Source: Liolophura sinensis
Lineage: Eukaryota; Mollusca; Polyplacophora; Chitonida; Chitonidae
Length of the DNA: 64,000 bases
Direction of reading: 5' to 3'
Assembly: GCF_032854445.1 (NCBI RefSeq)
Contig: NC_088295.1
Coordinates: forward strand, 73,062,028 to 73,126,027
The position numbers and the translations under genes are program-made. How positions within the stretch are numbered: position 1 is the first letter of the stretch; every line of letters begins with the position of its first letter. Shown here piece after piece: positions 45,040-55,595 of the stretch. The notes beneath the pieces are model-generated. The model saw only the letters and a list, made by a program, of their open reading frames with translations. It was not told the DNA's origin and searched no databases.

Positions 45040-46960
45040 CTACTTGGCTCTATACATAGTCCGAGAGTCGTTGATATCAAAGTGTTTATTTGCATGCCAA
45101 GAAGCCCGTGAGTTCCTGGCCCTGATCCTGTTTTACGAGCTGATGCTGGCAATTACGAAGAGCATACCTAGTAGTCTAGACAAAAGCGTCCAACCCTAGC
45201 AATATATAATTGAGTTACTCGTGCTCTGAGTGAATGGTTATCGATAACTGGTATTTTCAGTGACGGTAATTGTGGAAGTCTGGAAATGGTTTTCGCGGTA
45301 TAGAGTTTGGAAACTGATTATAACTGATTTGCGATAAATAGATTAACAGGGAGTTTAAAGATAACATTTTTATTGGAATGACAACACTGTGACATACTGA
45401 AACAAAATAATTTGTCGTGTTCTGTCAATTCTCTAGGCAGAGTGGAGTAAATGATGAATAAATGCCGTTTGGTATTCTGGAATGAGGTGAACAGATGGGC
45501 AAACGACAAGAAGGGCATACTAAAGATGGACGGTTGGATAGACCGGAAGAGCAGATGAAACTGAAGAGTGAAAACTCAGAATGTCACATGACAGGTAACT
45601 AAGGCTCCTTTACGGGCTTCTTCAAGGCTTTGTACGACCCCATGCTGTCCATCATCACGCTTTGGTCTTCTATACCTCTTTCGTGCTTCACGTCGTACGG
45701 AAGATCGGGTGTTTCGGATACACTTTATAAAACTTTATAAAACTTCATGTAGATAGGATGGCATTATAAAACTAAAGTAATGAAACTGCTTATTTTAGTT
45801 TTCTGCTGGGTACTTAGGCAACCATGCAAATCCGTAAAGGAGCTTTATAAATTGCAAAAAAAATATTTCGTCGCAAAGAGTGAAGTACAAATTCTGTGTT
45901 CAGTCCTTCAGATAACCTATCCCGAAAAGGGTTTGACATCCCTTCAGGTGTTGTTATTAGTTCAAAGTTCCATTTGAAATTAATTCAGGCACATGCATTA
46001 AAAAGAGATTCAAAATGCAATGAAAGTCCATCTTCGACCGTCTTCACCTGTTCTGGCGTTTGAAAACGGTGTAAAACTAATACAATTCTATTTACACCCT
46101 CTGTGGAGATCTAGGCTGTAAAAGTCACACTGTTTGACATTATGTCTAGGAGAATGATGGTTATTACCGTCCTCAACGCTAGCAGCTCTTCACTATCTAA
46201 CTGGCAAAGTAGCTATCTTTTTGTAGATCAAAACAAGACAGAAAAAGACAACATATACCAAATGTATATCTGCATCGTAAAATAGAGCATGCCTTATTAT
46301 GTGTATAAAATTTCTAACATGTCGTATTCCATGGTCTTGTAAGAGTTCCAAATAAAAAACTGATTACTACAGACACTTTGGCCGCATCATCCCTCTTCTG
46401 AAATAACATCGGTTAAGTTGTTTCTTGTCTTTACTTTTAAATAACACACGATAGCAGTTGTCAGTAACTGACACACTGGCTTCCGTTACGGGGTGAAGCT
46501 GTCCAGGATTTCAGGAATACATCACATTTTCACTCTGCTTTGCAGACGTTTCGGCGGAGGTAATGGTACCTTGAAACAGCAATAGTGAAATGGATGAGTC
46601 TAAAATAACAGCCAACTTCCTGGGAATAAAGGCATTATGCTAGCGCTGTCGGATGTCTGTCTCTCCCAGATCTCACCCTGGGATTTGGTGTATACCGTAA
46701 TCAAACGATTAGACCATATTGTGTCAGGTGAAGCATACAGGAATTAGTGAAAGATGGCAATTATAGCACGAGGCCACGGGCAGTAAGACTGGAATGGGAC
46801 AAGCGGCATTTGGGTTATTTACTTAAGATTGTCTCATAGACTGTGTATGGTTTGTGACAAATTACAATTTGGCTGAAAAGGGCTGTGAACAGAAAAATAA
46901 GCAACAAATTGTACAGTGGTATACGTAGTGTCAAGATGAGGAGAATAAGATGTAGGAAAT
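45040..46960. repeat. Duplicated block Y, copy 1
   Basis: It matches 48290-49950 in the same orientation. Anchors: 'gtccgag.gtcgttgat' 45059 vs 48323; 'acatttttattggaatga' 45365 vs 48653; 'ttggaagagcagatgaaa'-like stretches 45547 vs 48834; 'cactctgctttgcagacg' 46531 vs 49260; 'cctgggaataaaggcatt' 46619 vs 49350; 'aagcaacaaattgtac' 46901 vs 49915. Some interior stretches (45600-46350) are weakly or not matched. ORFs at equivalent positions (45318-45518 and 48567-48806, minus) share a few words such as FVHLFTSFQNTK but are not known proteins. Confidence 0.82.
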
Positions 46961-46989
46961 GGGTAGAATGACCCAGGTGAGGTTGAAGG

Positions 46990-47067
46990 GGTTGTGGCCG
47001 AGTAGTTATAAGGTGCTTGTGTATCAGGCGCGATTACACACAAGGCGTTGGTTTAGTTCCGGCCTTA
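46990..47067 (+). repeat. tRNA-like SINE head or tRNA pseudogene
   Basis: An A-box-like 'tggccgagtagttataagg' (46995) and a B-box-like 'ggtttagttcc' (47050) are spaced as in tRNA genes with a long variable arm. The anticodon arm does not fold cleanly, so I do not call a functional tRNA. The sister copy near 49950-50010 has lost the A box but keeps 'gggtttatccc' and 'ccaggcgg'. Confidence 0.5.
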
Positions 47068-47260
47068 GGCGGGGCATTCGCGGGTATTTCACTCAGTCGA
47101 CTAGAACATACCTTGCGCCATTCCAACATCATTGGAAACTTCTGGCTGCTTCTCTTTGCATGATTCCGTCCTATTTTCGTAATTTATATGCTATCTTTAT
47201 AGTTCCTTGGTAGTTTGTGTTAACCGTCGTTTTAGGAATAGACCTTGCGATTATTAACTT

Positions 47261-47480
47261 GACCCCGGGTCACGAAGCGATCTAAGATTTAAATAAAAAT
47301 TGCAAATCACTTTAATATTGTTATTTTCGATGTAACAAAGTCAAAATATTTTTTGCCAACGTAAATTGTGGGTTAGTTATAGTAAAACAAATTTCAGCTA
47401 AAATAATGAAAACGAACATATCAAATCTAATGATTAAAATTTTGATTTAAGTCTAGGATCGCTTCGTGATCCCGGGACCC
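47261..47480. mobile_element. MITE-like palindromic element, ~220 bp
   Basis: The left end 'ccgggtcacgaagcgatc' and the right end 'gatcgcttcgtgatcccgg' are inverted repeats; pairing continues through 'taagatttaaat' and 'gatttaagtcta'. The interior is AT-rich and non-coding. Terminal repeats of this 'tcacgaagcgatc' type around a small AT-rich core fit a non-autonomous DNA transposon. The target-site duplication was not resolved. Confidence 0.75.
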
Positions 47481-47563
47481 GGAACATCCTTCTTGGTTGA
47501 CGTCTGCTATACGAATGTCTGTTTCGACGGATAGATCCTGGAGATCAATTATTGAGTTTTTAG

Positions 47564-47700
47564 TTGTTGTTAATCACCCTACTTTAAAATTTTTAAACTA
47601 TACGGTGGCGAACAGTTTTGTGGGCGGAAGCAATCAGAGTCCACACCAGCGTCGTAGAACAATTGTCAACAAAGCCCCACAAACTGTGAGAGATGGGAAA
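47564..47700 (-). repeat. SINE family A fragment, diverged
   Basis: 'aaactatacggtggcgaa' and 'tgggcggaagcaatcaga' correspond to the family A 3' module; the head is missing. Confidence 0.5.
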
Positions 47701-47799
47701 CTACACAAATGACCACCCACAAATTAATTCACCAATTCTTAGTCTTATCTGACAACATTAGTGGTCCATTCCATATAGCCATCTCTCACCTCGGTAAAA

Positions 47800-48280
47800 A
47801 TTAAAAATTTCGTCACGGTTCTTAGTTTTTGGGAGTAAAAGATTAAATTGTGACATAATTGTCTTAATGTAACCTTGATGAGATTGTCAAAATGTTAATT
47901 TCTGGCACCCAACAATAAGTTCTAAAATTTTGACTCACGTGAGAAGTGGTTTTATGGAAACAGGTCCAGTTGGTTTAGTAGTTGTCCTGGGTCACTTTTG
48001 ATACATGCACACGGTTTCAAGGAGATCTTTTGATGGAGTCGTCCTACATGGTGTTAATCATGATATATTACAAAAGTACACCATGTCAGCCATAAGTACA
48101 AACAGTTCATGTGGCCGTTTGCACGATTCTTAGTTGTGCCACGATATTACTTATGGTATATCAAACAACATAGTTGCCCAAGGGTGATCTCTTACTCTAT
48201 ACTTCATACCTTATTATTCATGCAATTCGTTGTTTTATAAAATACAAACAATCGTATCATATTCTGACCAGCTGGGTTAG
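47800..48280. repeat. Duplicated block X, copy 1
   Basis: It matches 50385-51065 in the same orientation: 'gtcaaaatgttaatttct' vs 'gtcaaaattttaatttct'; 'catgtcagccat' 48082 vs 50657; 'ccgtttgcac' 48114 vs 50691; 'ttattattcatgcaat' 48210 vs 50998; 'caatcgtatcatattct' vs 'aaatcgtatcatactct'. Block X directly precedes block Y copy 2. Confidence 0.82.
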
Positions 48281-48289
48281 CTAACGCCA

Positions 48290-50000
48290 TGTGTCGCAGA
48301 CAATACTTATGTCTACACATTGTCCGAGCTTCGTTGATGTCAAAGTGTATCTGTGCATACCAAGAACCCCGCGTTTGCCTGGTGCTGACACTGTGGTATG
48401 ACAATTACCGATAAACGGATTAGAATGACGCATAACACCCGTTTCGGACAATGTCCTTCCATTCCACCCTCAGTTTTACGATCTGATGCTGGGATATTAG
48501 GAACGCCATATCAAGTAGTCTAGACAAAACGACTGACTGTAGCAGAGTGACGTTAATTGTGGTAGTCTAGAAATGGCTTTCGCAGTGAAGAGTTTGTAAA
48601 CTGATTATAACCGATTTGCGATAAACAGATGAACGAGAAGTTTGAAATATTACATTTTTATTGGAATGACAGTACTGTGACATATGGAGACGAAGTAATT
48701 TGTCATATTCTATCAATTCTGTACGGAGAATGGAGTAAATGAAGAGTAAATATAGTTTAGTATTCTGGAATGAGGTGAAGAGATGAACAAACGACATGAA
48801 ATGCATATACTAAAGATGGCGGTTGGATAGTTTGGAAGAGCAGATGAAACTGAAGTGTGAGAATGGTAGTTAGTACCATTCTGCAAGTTAACAGTTCTTC
48901 AAGATCGAATCTGCACGCTGGTTACTCTTTCAGGTAAACCAGACCAAATATGCTTTCATTAAATATCCCACATAAATTAAAAAAACGTGGGTTTTTATAT
49001 TTAGTAACGTTTCTAACTTGGTGTTTTCTGCAACCTTGTAAGAAGTCCAAAAAGACCCTTATTTATATGTCACATGGCGTCTTAAAAAATTGGCTGAAGC
49101 CGTTAAAGTCTATTTCCACCCCTCTTCCAAAAAAGACAATGGTTAGGTTATTTCTTGTCTTTACTGTTAAACAACACACGTTAACAGTTGTCAGTAACTG
49201 ATGTATTGGCTCCCATAATGGGATGAAGCTCTCCAAGATTTCGGGAATACGTCACATTTTCACTCTGCTTTGCAGACGTTTCGGCAGAGGTAAAGGTGGC
49301 TTGAAATAGCGATAGTGAAATGGATGAGTCTAAAATAACACGTAACTTCCTGGGAATAAAGGCATTATGCTGACCCTGTAGAATGTATGTCTCTCACAAG
49401 ATATCACCCGTGGCTATCATGTATATTCTGACCTCGACATCAATTAAAAGACCGTATTGTGTCAGGTGAAGCACACGGGAATTAGTGAAAGATGGGAATA
49501 ATAGCACGAGGCCACGGCCAGTAGAAGACTGGAATCGAACTGGTGGCATTTGGGCTGATAATTAAAACGTGTCTCACAAAGTGTACATGGTTTGTTCCCG
49601 ATTTCGCGGAACAGGCGGGTGTATGAAATTTGATTTATTTATTTATTTGATGGGTGTTTTACGCCTTACTCAAGAATATTTCACTTACACGACGGCGGCC
49701 AGTATTATGGTGGGTGGAAACCGGGCAGAGCCAGGGGGAAACCCACGACCATCCGCAGGTTGCTGGCAGACCTTCCCACGTACGGCCGGAGAGGAAGCCA
49801 GCATGAGCTGGACTTGAACTCACAGCGACCGCATTGGTGAGAGACTCAAGGGTCATTGCGCTGCGCTAGAGCGCTAACCGACTGAGCCACGGAGTCCCCG
49901 GTGTATGAGAAGGTAAGCAACAAATTGTACGGTGGTATAAATGGTGTCTGCCTTTGTGTCAGTCGCTTGGACACACGAGATGTGGGTTTATCCCAGCTCC
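48290..50000. repeat. Duplicated block Y, copy 2 (interrupted by a SINE)
   Basis: Second copy of block Y (see 45040-46960), interrupted at 49627-49899 by a SINE, after which the match resumes at 'aagcaacaaattgtac' and includes the tRNA-like B-box region. No gene is recognised. Confidence 0.82.
49627..49899 (-). mobile_element. SINE family A, full length, with target-site duplication
   Basis: The minus strand begins at 49899 with a tRNA-like head: A box 'tggctcagtcggttagcg', B box 'gagttcaagtcc'. A body with 'ggtctgccagcaacctgc', a GGGCTCTGCCCGG-like palindrome and 'ctggccgccgtcgtgtaa' follows, ending in (AAAT)n at 49634-49645. It is flanked by GGTGTATGA at 49618-49626 and 49900-49908. This is the reference copy for family A in the window. 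Pol III-type internal promoter elements are intact by eye. Confidence 0.92.
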
Positions 50001-50027
50001 AGGCGGAGTATAATCAATATTTATTGA

Positions 50028-50190
50028 TCGAGTTATTCGTTTGTTGTTTAACGCCATATTTGGGAATTTTTTTAAATTATACGATGGCGGCCAGCTTGAC
50101 CGACGGAGGCAAACCTGGGGGTAAACCTCTGATGTTTGGCAGCTTTCCTACATGTTTAACGCGGACGTTAGACTGTGCACATACCACACG
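50028..50190 (-). repeat. SINE family A fragment
   Basis: 'tgttgtttaacgccatat', 'tacgatggcggccagctt' and 'aacctgggggtaaacctc' match the 3' two-thirds of family A on the minus strand. The head is degraded. Confidence 0.65.
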
Positions 50191-50384
50191 AGTCTCGTTG
50201 AGCTCGAAAAATTCTCTCGAATAAAACAAACATATGTCAGATATTTACTAGGTTATTAGTAAAATACAAGAGTAAATATGAAGGTAGCTCGAGTTGTCGG
50301 TGTTGGCATCAGTTCTCAGGCTGTTAATTAATCGAAACCTGGAAGCATCCAGGACTCACTTCTGACCTATGTCCAAATCTAAAA

Positions 50385-51100
50385 TGTCGTCCCATTGTTT
50401 ACCTTTTGTTACTGAAAGTTTAGATTGCGACAAATAGGTCTTGAGGTATAACATTGATGGCATGGTCAAAATTTTAATTTCTTGAGCACAACAGTAAGCT
50501 GTTAAGCAAATTTCAAATTCTGACTGACGTCAGAAGTGGCTTTGTGGTAATGGCTTCAGCTAGTCCAGAAGTTCTCCGGGTTTAACGCTCTTTGTGCAGG
50601 GTCTTTTCCAGGAATCGTCCTTCGTGCTATTAATCAGGTTATACTACAGAAGTACAACATGTCAGCCATCAGAACAAACAACTCGTGTGTCCGTTTGCAC
50701 AGTTCTCAGTTGGACAATATGTCAGACAACAGAGTTGCTCAAGGACGATCTCTTACCCTTTTTTTCTGTCTAAACGGCTGAGTACAGGTGTTTGCATAGA
50801 GTGGCTTTACATACATTCCCGTGACCCTTCTTGTGTTAGACACCTTCACCTTGGAAGTTACTCCATCACTTCTGAACTCCAAACGTCTTCATATCAGTCT
50901 TTGTTAGTTAAACTAGTGCTAATCGTGCCCTATTTTTATTCACGTCCAATGGTTTTACACACATTCATGTGACCTTGTGTTCTATACTCCCATAACTTAT
51001 TATTCATGCAATCCAGAAGGCTTTGTTGTTATATAAATTACAAAAAATCGTATCATACTCTTGAGGTATTTAAACAGTATGGCTTTACATGCATTCCAAT
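50385..51100. repeat. Duplicated block X, copy 2, with internal repeats
   Basis: Second copy of block X (see 47800-48280). It is longer because it carries about three copies of a ~140-bp unit marked by 'tggctttacat.cattcc' (near 50802, 50949 and 51079), each followed by 'gtgacc' or 'attacc'. Block X copy 1 lacks these. Confidence 0.72.
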
Positions 51101-51159
51101 TACCTTTAGTACTCGTAATTAATTACACGGGGTGTTATTCATAGATACTTCCGTTTGTT

Positions 51160-51312
51160 TATTTACTTTGGGCTTAACGTCGCGTTCAGCGTAATCGGTT
51201 TTAGTCTTCCGCCTCTTTCAAGACTCATTCCCATATGTGCTACAGTAAATTGACACCGGACCAACTAGAACATGGCCTAATCTGTTTGCTGAGCGCTAAG
51301 CCATCTGAGTCC
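51160..51312 (-). repeat. SINE family B relic
   Basis: 'gggcttaacgtcgcgttc', 'aaattgacaccggaccaa' and a tRNA-like end 'gagcgctaagccatctga' follow the family B order on the minus strand with a large central deletion. Confidence 0.55.
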
Positions 51313-52420
51313 CAAACTGTATAATCCATTTAGCGGTGGATACAAAAGTTAGCAAGGCGCTTGTTTTCGTTTATACCCCAATAAACCTAACAAATATTGC
51401 AATCAAATCCTTATAATTTAAGTTAAGGAATAAAAGGATGTTATCTAACGCTTTACTTTCATTCATTTCATTTCATGTGAGAAATGTTAGTTGATTGTTT
51501 TGAAGATGGGAACGCCCGCAGACACTAGCATACACACTTACGAATGAGATCCTGGGCCAATGAAATTGGTGATCAAAGTTCTATCGTTGCTAAGCAACGT
51601 CACTTACACAGCGAGCCAAATGACGAAGCAAAGTTTACATCTACGGGTCCTTTTCAAAAAGAATTGTGAAAAACATTTAGAAGGTGAATTTCGAGCTTGA
51701 GGCCTTTAGGAGCAGAAGATGCAGAAGAAGTTGAATTTATTTCATGAGACGCATTTTCTAGGCGACAAGGCGTTTGGTCTGTCCATAACAGTCAGCTGAT
51801 GTTGTTATTGCACGCCAAGGATATACGGAGGTGACTCTGTCCTGCCGGTTGCAAAAACACGTGTAACTGTAACATGGAATGATATCTCAATATTTCAAAC
51901 ATAGTAGTTTTCCAATAACAACCAGTGTGTATTTTAAACATCAGTTGGAAAGTGATTTAATCACACTGGCTTGTTTTTGGTGAACACTCGCACTCGGCTG
52001 TGCTTATACGCTCGTTGACCCATTAGGTCGGCGTGTATTTGTGATCAAGCTTATGAACTGAGGTAGGCACTACTGTTTAAACAGTCTTAATTCATCCTAG
52101 ACTATGAACAGAATTTCTACTGATGCTCCTGTTTATGAATGGGAATATTATACAGACGAAAGCATATTGTTTTAATAGTGTACTGTTTGCCATTTTACAT
52201 GGAGGGCTTTCAGTCTCTTTCAGTTCTATTCTTAGAAAAGGTGGTCCTACCTGAGCGTGGCTTAATTTTTTTCGGGAGTATAGATGCAAAACGTTGGCCA
52301 ATAGGATTGCGCCTTACAGGGGTAAATTCGGAAAAATTGAATAATTACAGCGTATTTGATGGTTTGTATGACATTTTGTAATTGGAAATAAGTATTGCTA
52401 ATAACGTCCATTACAACTGA
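51313..52420. other. No supported gene
   Basis: Overlapping ORFs at 52092-52381 on opposite strands are unrecognised. No repeat was seen. Confidence 0.5.
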
Positions 52421-52660
52421 CCTCGGGAGCATCGGAAGCCTCAGCAGCGGGTGCTGTGTTCAACTCCAGCTGATACTCGCTTTCCCTCCCGTCCTAGTGG
52501 GGAGGCCTGCCAGTAACCTATGGATGACCGTGGATTTCCAACCGCCTGGTTTCCTTCCTCTATAATGCTGGTCGCCATGGTGTAATTAAATATTTCTGAA
52601 GTAAGTAAATATTTTTAAAGTAAGTAAATATTCTTGAAATAAATGAATAAATAAATGCAA
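52421..52660 (+). repeat. SINE family A copy, diverged
   Basis: On the plus strand: a head remnant with a B-box-like 'tgtgttcaactccagctg', then 'gaggcctgccagtaacct', 'ctggtttccttcctctat', 'aatgctggtcgccatggt' and an A-rich (AAAT)n end. The tail holds three imperfect 'gaagtaagtaaatatt' units. Confidence 0.75.
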
Positions 52661-53084
52661 AACATCGGATACGACAACAAGACTCACATAGCACTAACTC
52701 TCGGTTATTTTTTACCGAAATGATTTTAATTACAAGCCATATCACGTGTGAACCTTTCCTTACTACACTGGAATATCTACTGTTTTATGGACAGTAGATA
52801 AAACAGCAATGACGTCTGTCTTCAAAGTCGGATGAAATCCTTGACTGTCAGATAGGGCAGGACTTTGTCTCTGAGGACAATAGTAAGTGCACGCCGAACA
52901 CGGTCGATAATGAAGTCTAGCGTATTTGTTACAAAACCTTCCCAACACAGTGGTCTGTATGGAAGCCAAAGAAATGGTCTGACATCGACAAATACAGCTG
53001 GTATCTCGTCTTTGGTGATATATACTAGCACTACTTCCGCATGAGGCCTCGTACATTGTTTTATATCGCTCTCAACCAACCTGC
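52661..53084. other. No supported gene
   Basis: Two minus-strand ORFs (52763-53056 and 52822-53079) overlap. The second (85 residues) looks protein-like in composition but I cannot name it. A short hairpin atctactgt/acagtagat lies near 52778. Confidence 0.4.
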
Positions 53085-53095
53085 AAGTTGCTCGT

Positions 53096-53420
53096 GCATG
53101 CTTGTGGTTAACAATTTTTCAGACTTAAGACGACGAGGAGTGTGCGTGAGTACATATTACTGGACAGGGCGAGTCAATGCAGCCAAAGTGCTGCCGTCAC
53201 GGAAGTATCATGCCGAACACACCAGGCTTGACTGCCCACCTAGTCATATTATTCTGACACCGGACCAACCAGTCATGTTTTCTTACCCATCCCTCTGAAC
53301 GCTGAGCGCCAGACGAGGCTTCATCAAATGCCATTTTTAGAGTCTTTGGTATGACTCGACTCAGGTTTGATCCCGCGGTCTCCCGCGGCGGACGTTCTAA
53401 CCATTAGGCCACCGGTCTGT
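53096..53420 (-). mobile_element. SINE family B, near full length, with 11-bp target-site duplication
   Basis: It is flanked by AAGTTGCTCGT at 53085-53095 and 53421-53431. The minus strand starts with 'ggtggcctaatggttaga' (A box) and 'gggatcaaacctga' (B box), followed by the middle module with 'tggttggtccggtgtcag' and the 3' 'aaaaattgttaacc' end. It carries the alternative middle module found also at 3686-4023 and 54806-55105. Confidence 0.9.
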
Positions 53421-53431
53421 AAGTTGCTCGT

Positions 53432-54800
53432 ATTTCTTGAGGACTGACTTTTCTCCCATTATCAAACCATTTACAAAGTGTTGTTACTGTTTTTACGTCA
53501 GTTCAACGCACAGGACGCTTAACTGTATGCTCGTTAACAACTTCTTAGCTAGAATTCTCATCAGCAATGAATGTCTGTGGCACGAAGTGTTAAGTAACCC
53601 GGCCAGTCATGTCCGTTCGCTTGCCATCAGTTCTTACCGACAGTACAGAATCTGAGAGGTAACAATATTATATGGCACACCATTAACATTGTTTTGAAAC
53701 AATACTAAAGCTAAGAATGTAATACAACTAACGAAATTAAACTGGTGATAGTAATAACTGGAATTATTAGTTAATAGCTGATTAAACCTATTATCAACTC
53801 CATAACAGCATGCCTGGTTGCTATGTGTTATAGTGACGAAAGAAGCTAGGATTTTTCATCGTCAGTGCAAATGGTTTTTGTTTCCCTACCTCCGCTTATT
53901 TGGTTGGGTTTGATGAGTATTTTAGACCACAAACAAACAAATAACAACAAAAAGTATTTAATCGTTCATTAAGTTGATTTCTGCTTGGGAAATTTTTGGC
54001 AACTGTTTGTTGGGCTTTCGTGACACTATGTCTTGAAAACACATGGGTATATTATATTTTCGAGCTGAACCATTTTCCTGGTGGAGTGTCAAGCCTTAAC
54101 ATTTTGAACTCGCCATTGTCCAGTAAGAACAAAATGCTAATGCAGTTTTTAAACTATATAGTGAAAGGGACATAACTCTTCTATATATATATGAACATAC
54201 AGCTACGTTCATGTATGTTGGCTCCTGAAGTTTACCCTGTATAACTTGATCGGCGCCCGAATGGAGCAATACATTTGTCATTTGTGTATAATAAATTTGT
54301 TTACTCACTCCATAATGATTTTCCAGAAGGGTGCATCCTATACCTACCGCTAGGTTTGAACAAACAAAATGTTCAGTTTATCAGTTAGTTGTATCTTTAT
54401 GAGTTTACCTTTGGACAATTATCATTTCAAAAATCAACACCAGAAACAAATATACATGGTTATCTAATACATTTATCAGAAAGTGTGTTTGAGTCACAGT
54501 TAGAAACTGTTCACTTAATCAAGCATGACAATCAAGTTCATAACCTTAAATGTTTATGCTCATCGATCGAGACTAAACAATTTAATCGCTTGGCTAGTGA
54601 CTTTGTCTAATTTCATGCTTACAATACATGAATATGATCAAGTTGCTATAAACTACTGACTTTATTGACACATCACATTGTGTGTTCAAATATTACCTGG
54701 CGTAGACGTGAGTTCAAAGTTGAACGCCATAATAAACTATATGAGCGGATATTGTTTTGCAACATGAAAGTAGACATGAAGCATAGAGAGAATGTATGTA
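53432..54800. other. No supported gene
   Basis: Short unrecognised ORFs only (up to 73 residues). Nothing else is visible. Confidence 0.5.
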
Positions 54801-54805
54801 CATGT

Positions 54806-55105
54806 ATGCATGTTTAGGGTCGTACTTAACAATGTTTCAGTCATATGACGGAATCATTAGTTATATGAACATATATTTTGTCGTCTTGTTGCAGGACGAA
54901 CCACTGAAGTTTCATGCTGAAGACACCAAGGCATCACACCCGATCCAGTCACATTATACTGACACCAGGCCAACCAGTCGATTTTCTTTACTCTAACCTC
55001 TCATGTGTTGAACGCGAAGCAGCAAGTGCCGTTTTTATAGTCTTTGATGTGACCCAACCTGGGTTTGATCCCATGGTCTTTTGATTTCGAGACGGACGCT
55101 CTCGG
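54806..55105 (-). repeat. SINE family B copy
   Basis: The plus strand reads 'agggtcgtacttaacaat', 'tttcagtcatatgacgga', 'gacaccaggccaaccagt', 'gacccaacctgggtttga' and 'gagacggacgctct'. It is a nearly complete minus-strand copy with a clipped tRNA-like end. No clear target-site duplication. Confidence 0.82.
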
Positions 55106-55419
55106 TGGAAATGTACAGGGGGTCCACCACTGTGTGACCTTCACTTTCGTGCTATATTGTTAAAACAATTTATGACGTAAAATTTATACGTATTCACGGT
55201 CTTGTGCGGAACTGGTATTTATCTTAACGAAACCTACTGCTCACAAGGCCTTAATTCCTTCTTGAAGAATGAATTTGGGAGAAATAACCATGCAGTGGGA
55301 AAATTGAGTATTGATAAAGAAAGTGTCTGAATCTGTCACTACAGAAACTGGAGATGAATTGCAAATGAATCTTGTCGGGTAACTATTCCTGAACACAGTA
55401 ATCTTTTGCTGTCCGATCA

Positions 55420-55595
55420 GTTTGATGTTTGTTTGTTTGATTGGCTTTTTACGCTGTACTCAAGAATATTTTACTTATACAACGGCGGCCAGCATTATGG
55501 TGGGTGGAAACCGGGCAGAGTCCGGGGGAAACCCACGACCATCCGCAGGTTGCTGACAGACCTTCCCACATGCGGCCGGAGAAGATCTGTCGCAT
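55420..55595 (-). repeat. SINE family A copy, head missing
   Basis: 'tactcaagaatattttac', 'acaacggcggccagcatt', 'gtggaaaccgggcagagt' and 'cgcaggttgctgacagac' are very close to the reference copy at 49627-49899. The sequence ends at 'gcggccggagaagatc', so the tRNA-like head is absent. The ORFs across it are incidental. Confidence 0.85.

Noticed and set aside
52822-53079. 85-residue minus-strand ORF of protein-like composition
   Set aside because: I could not match it to any family, and it ends without splice or neighbour support. It should be searched before any call.
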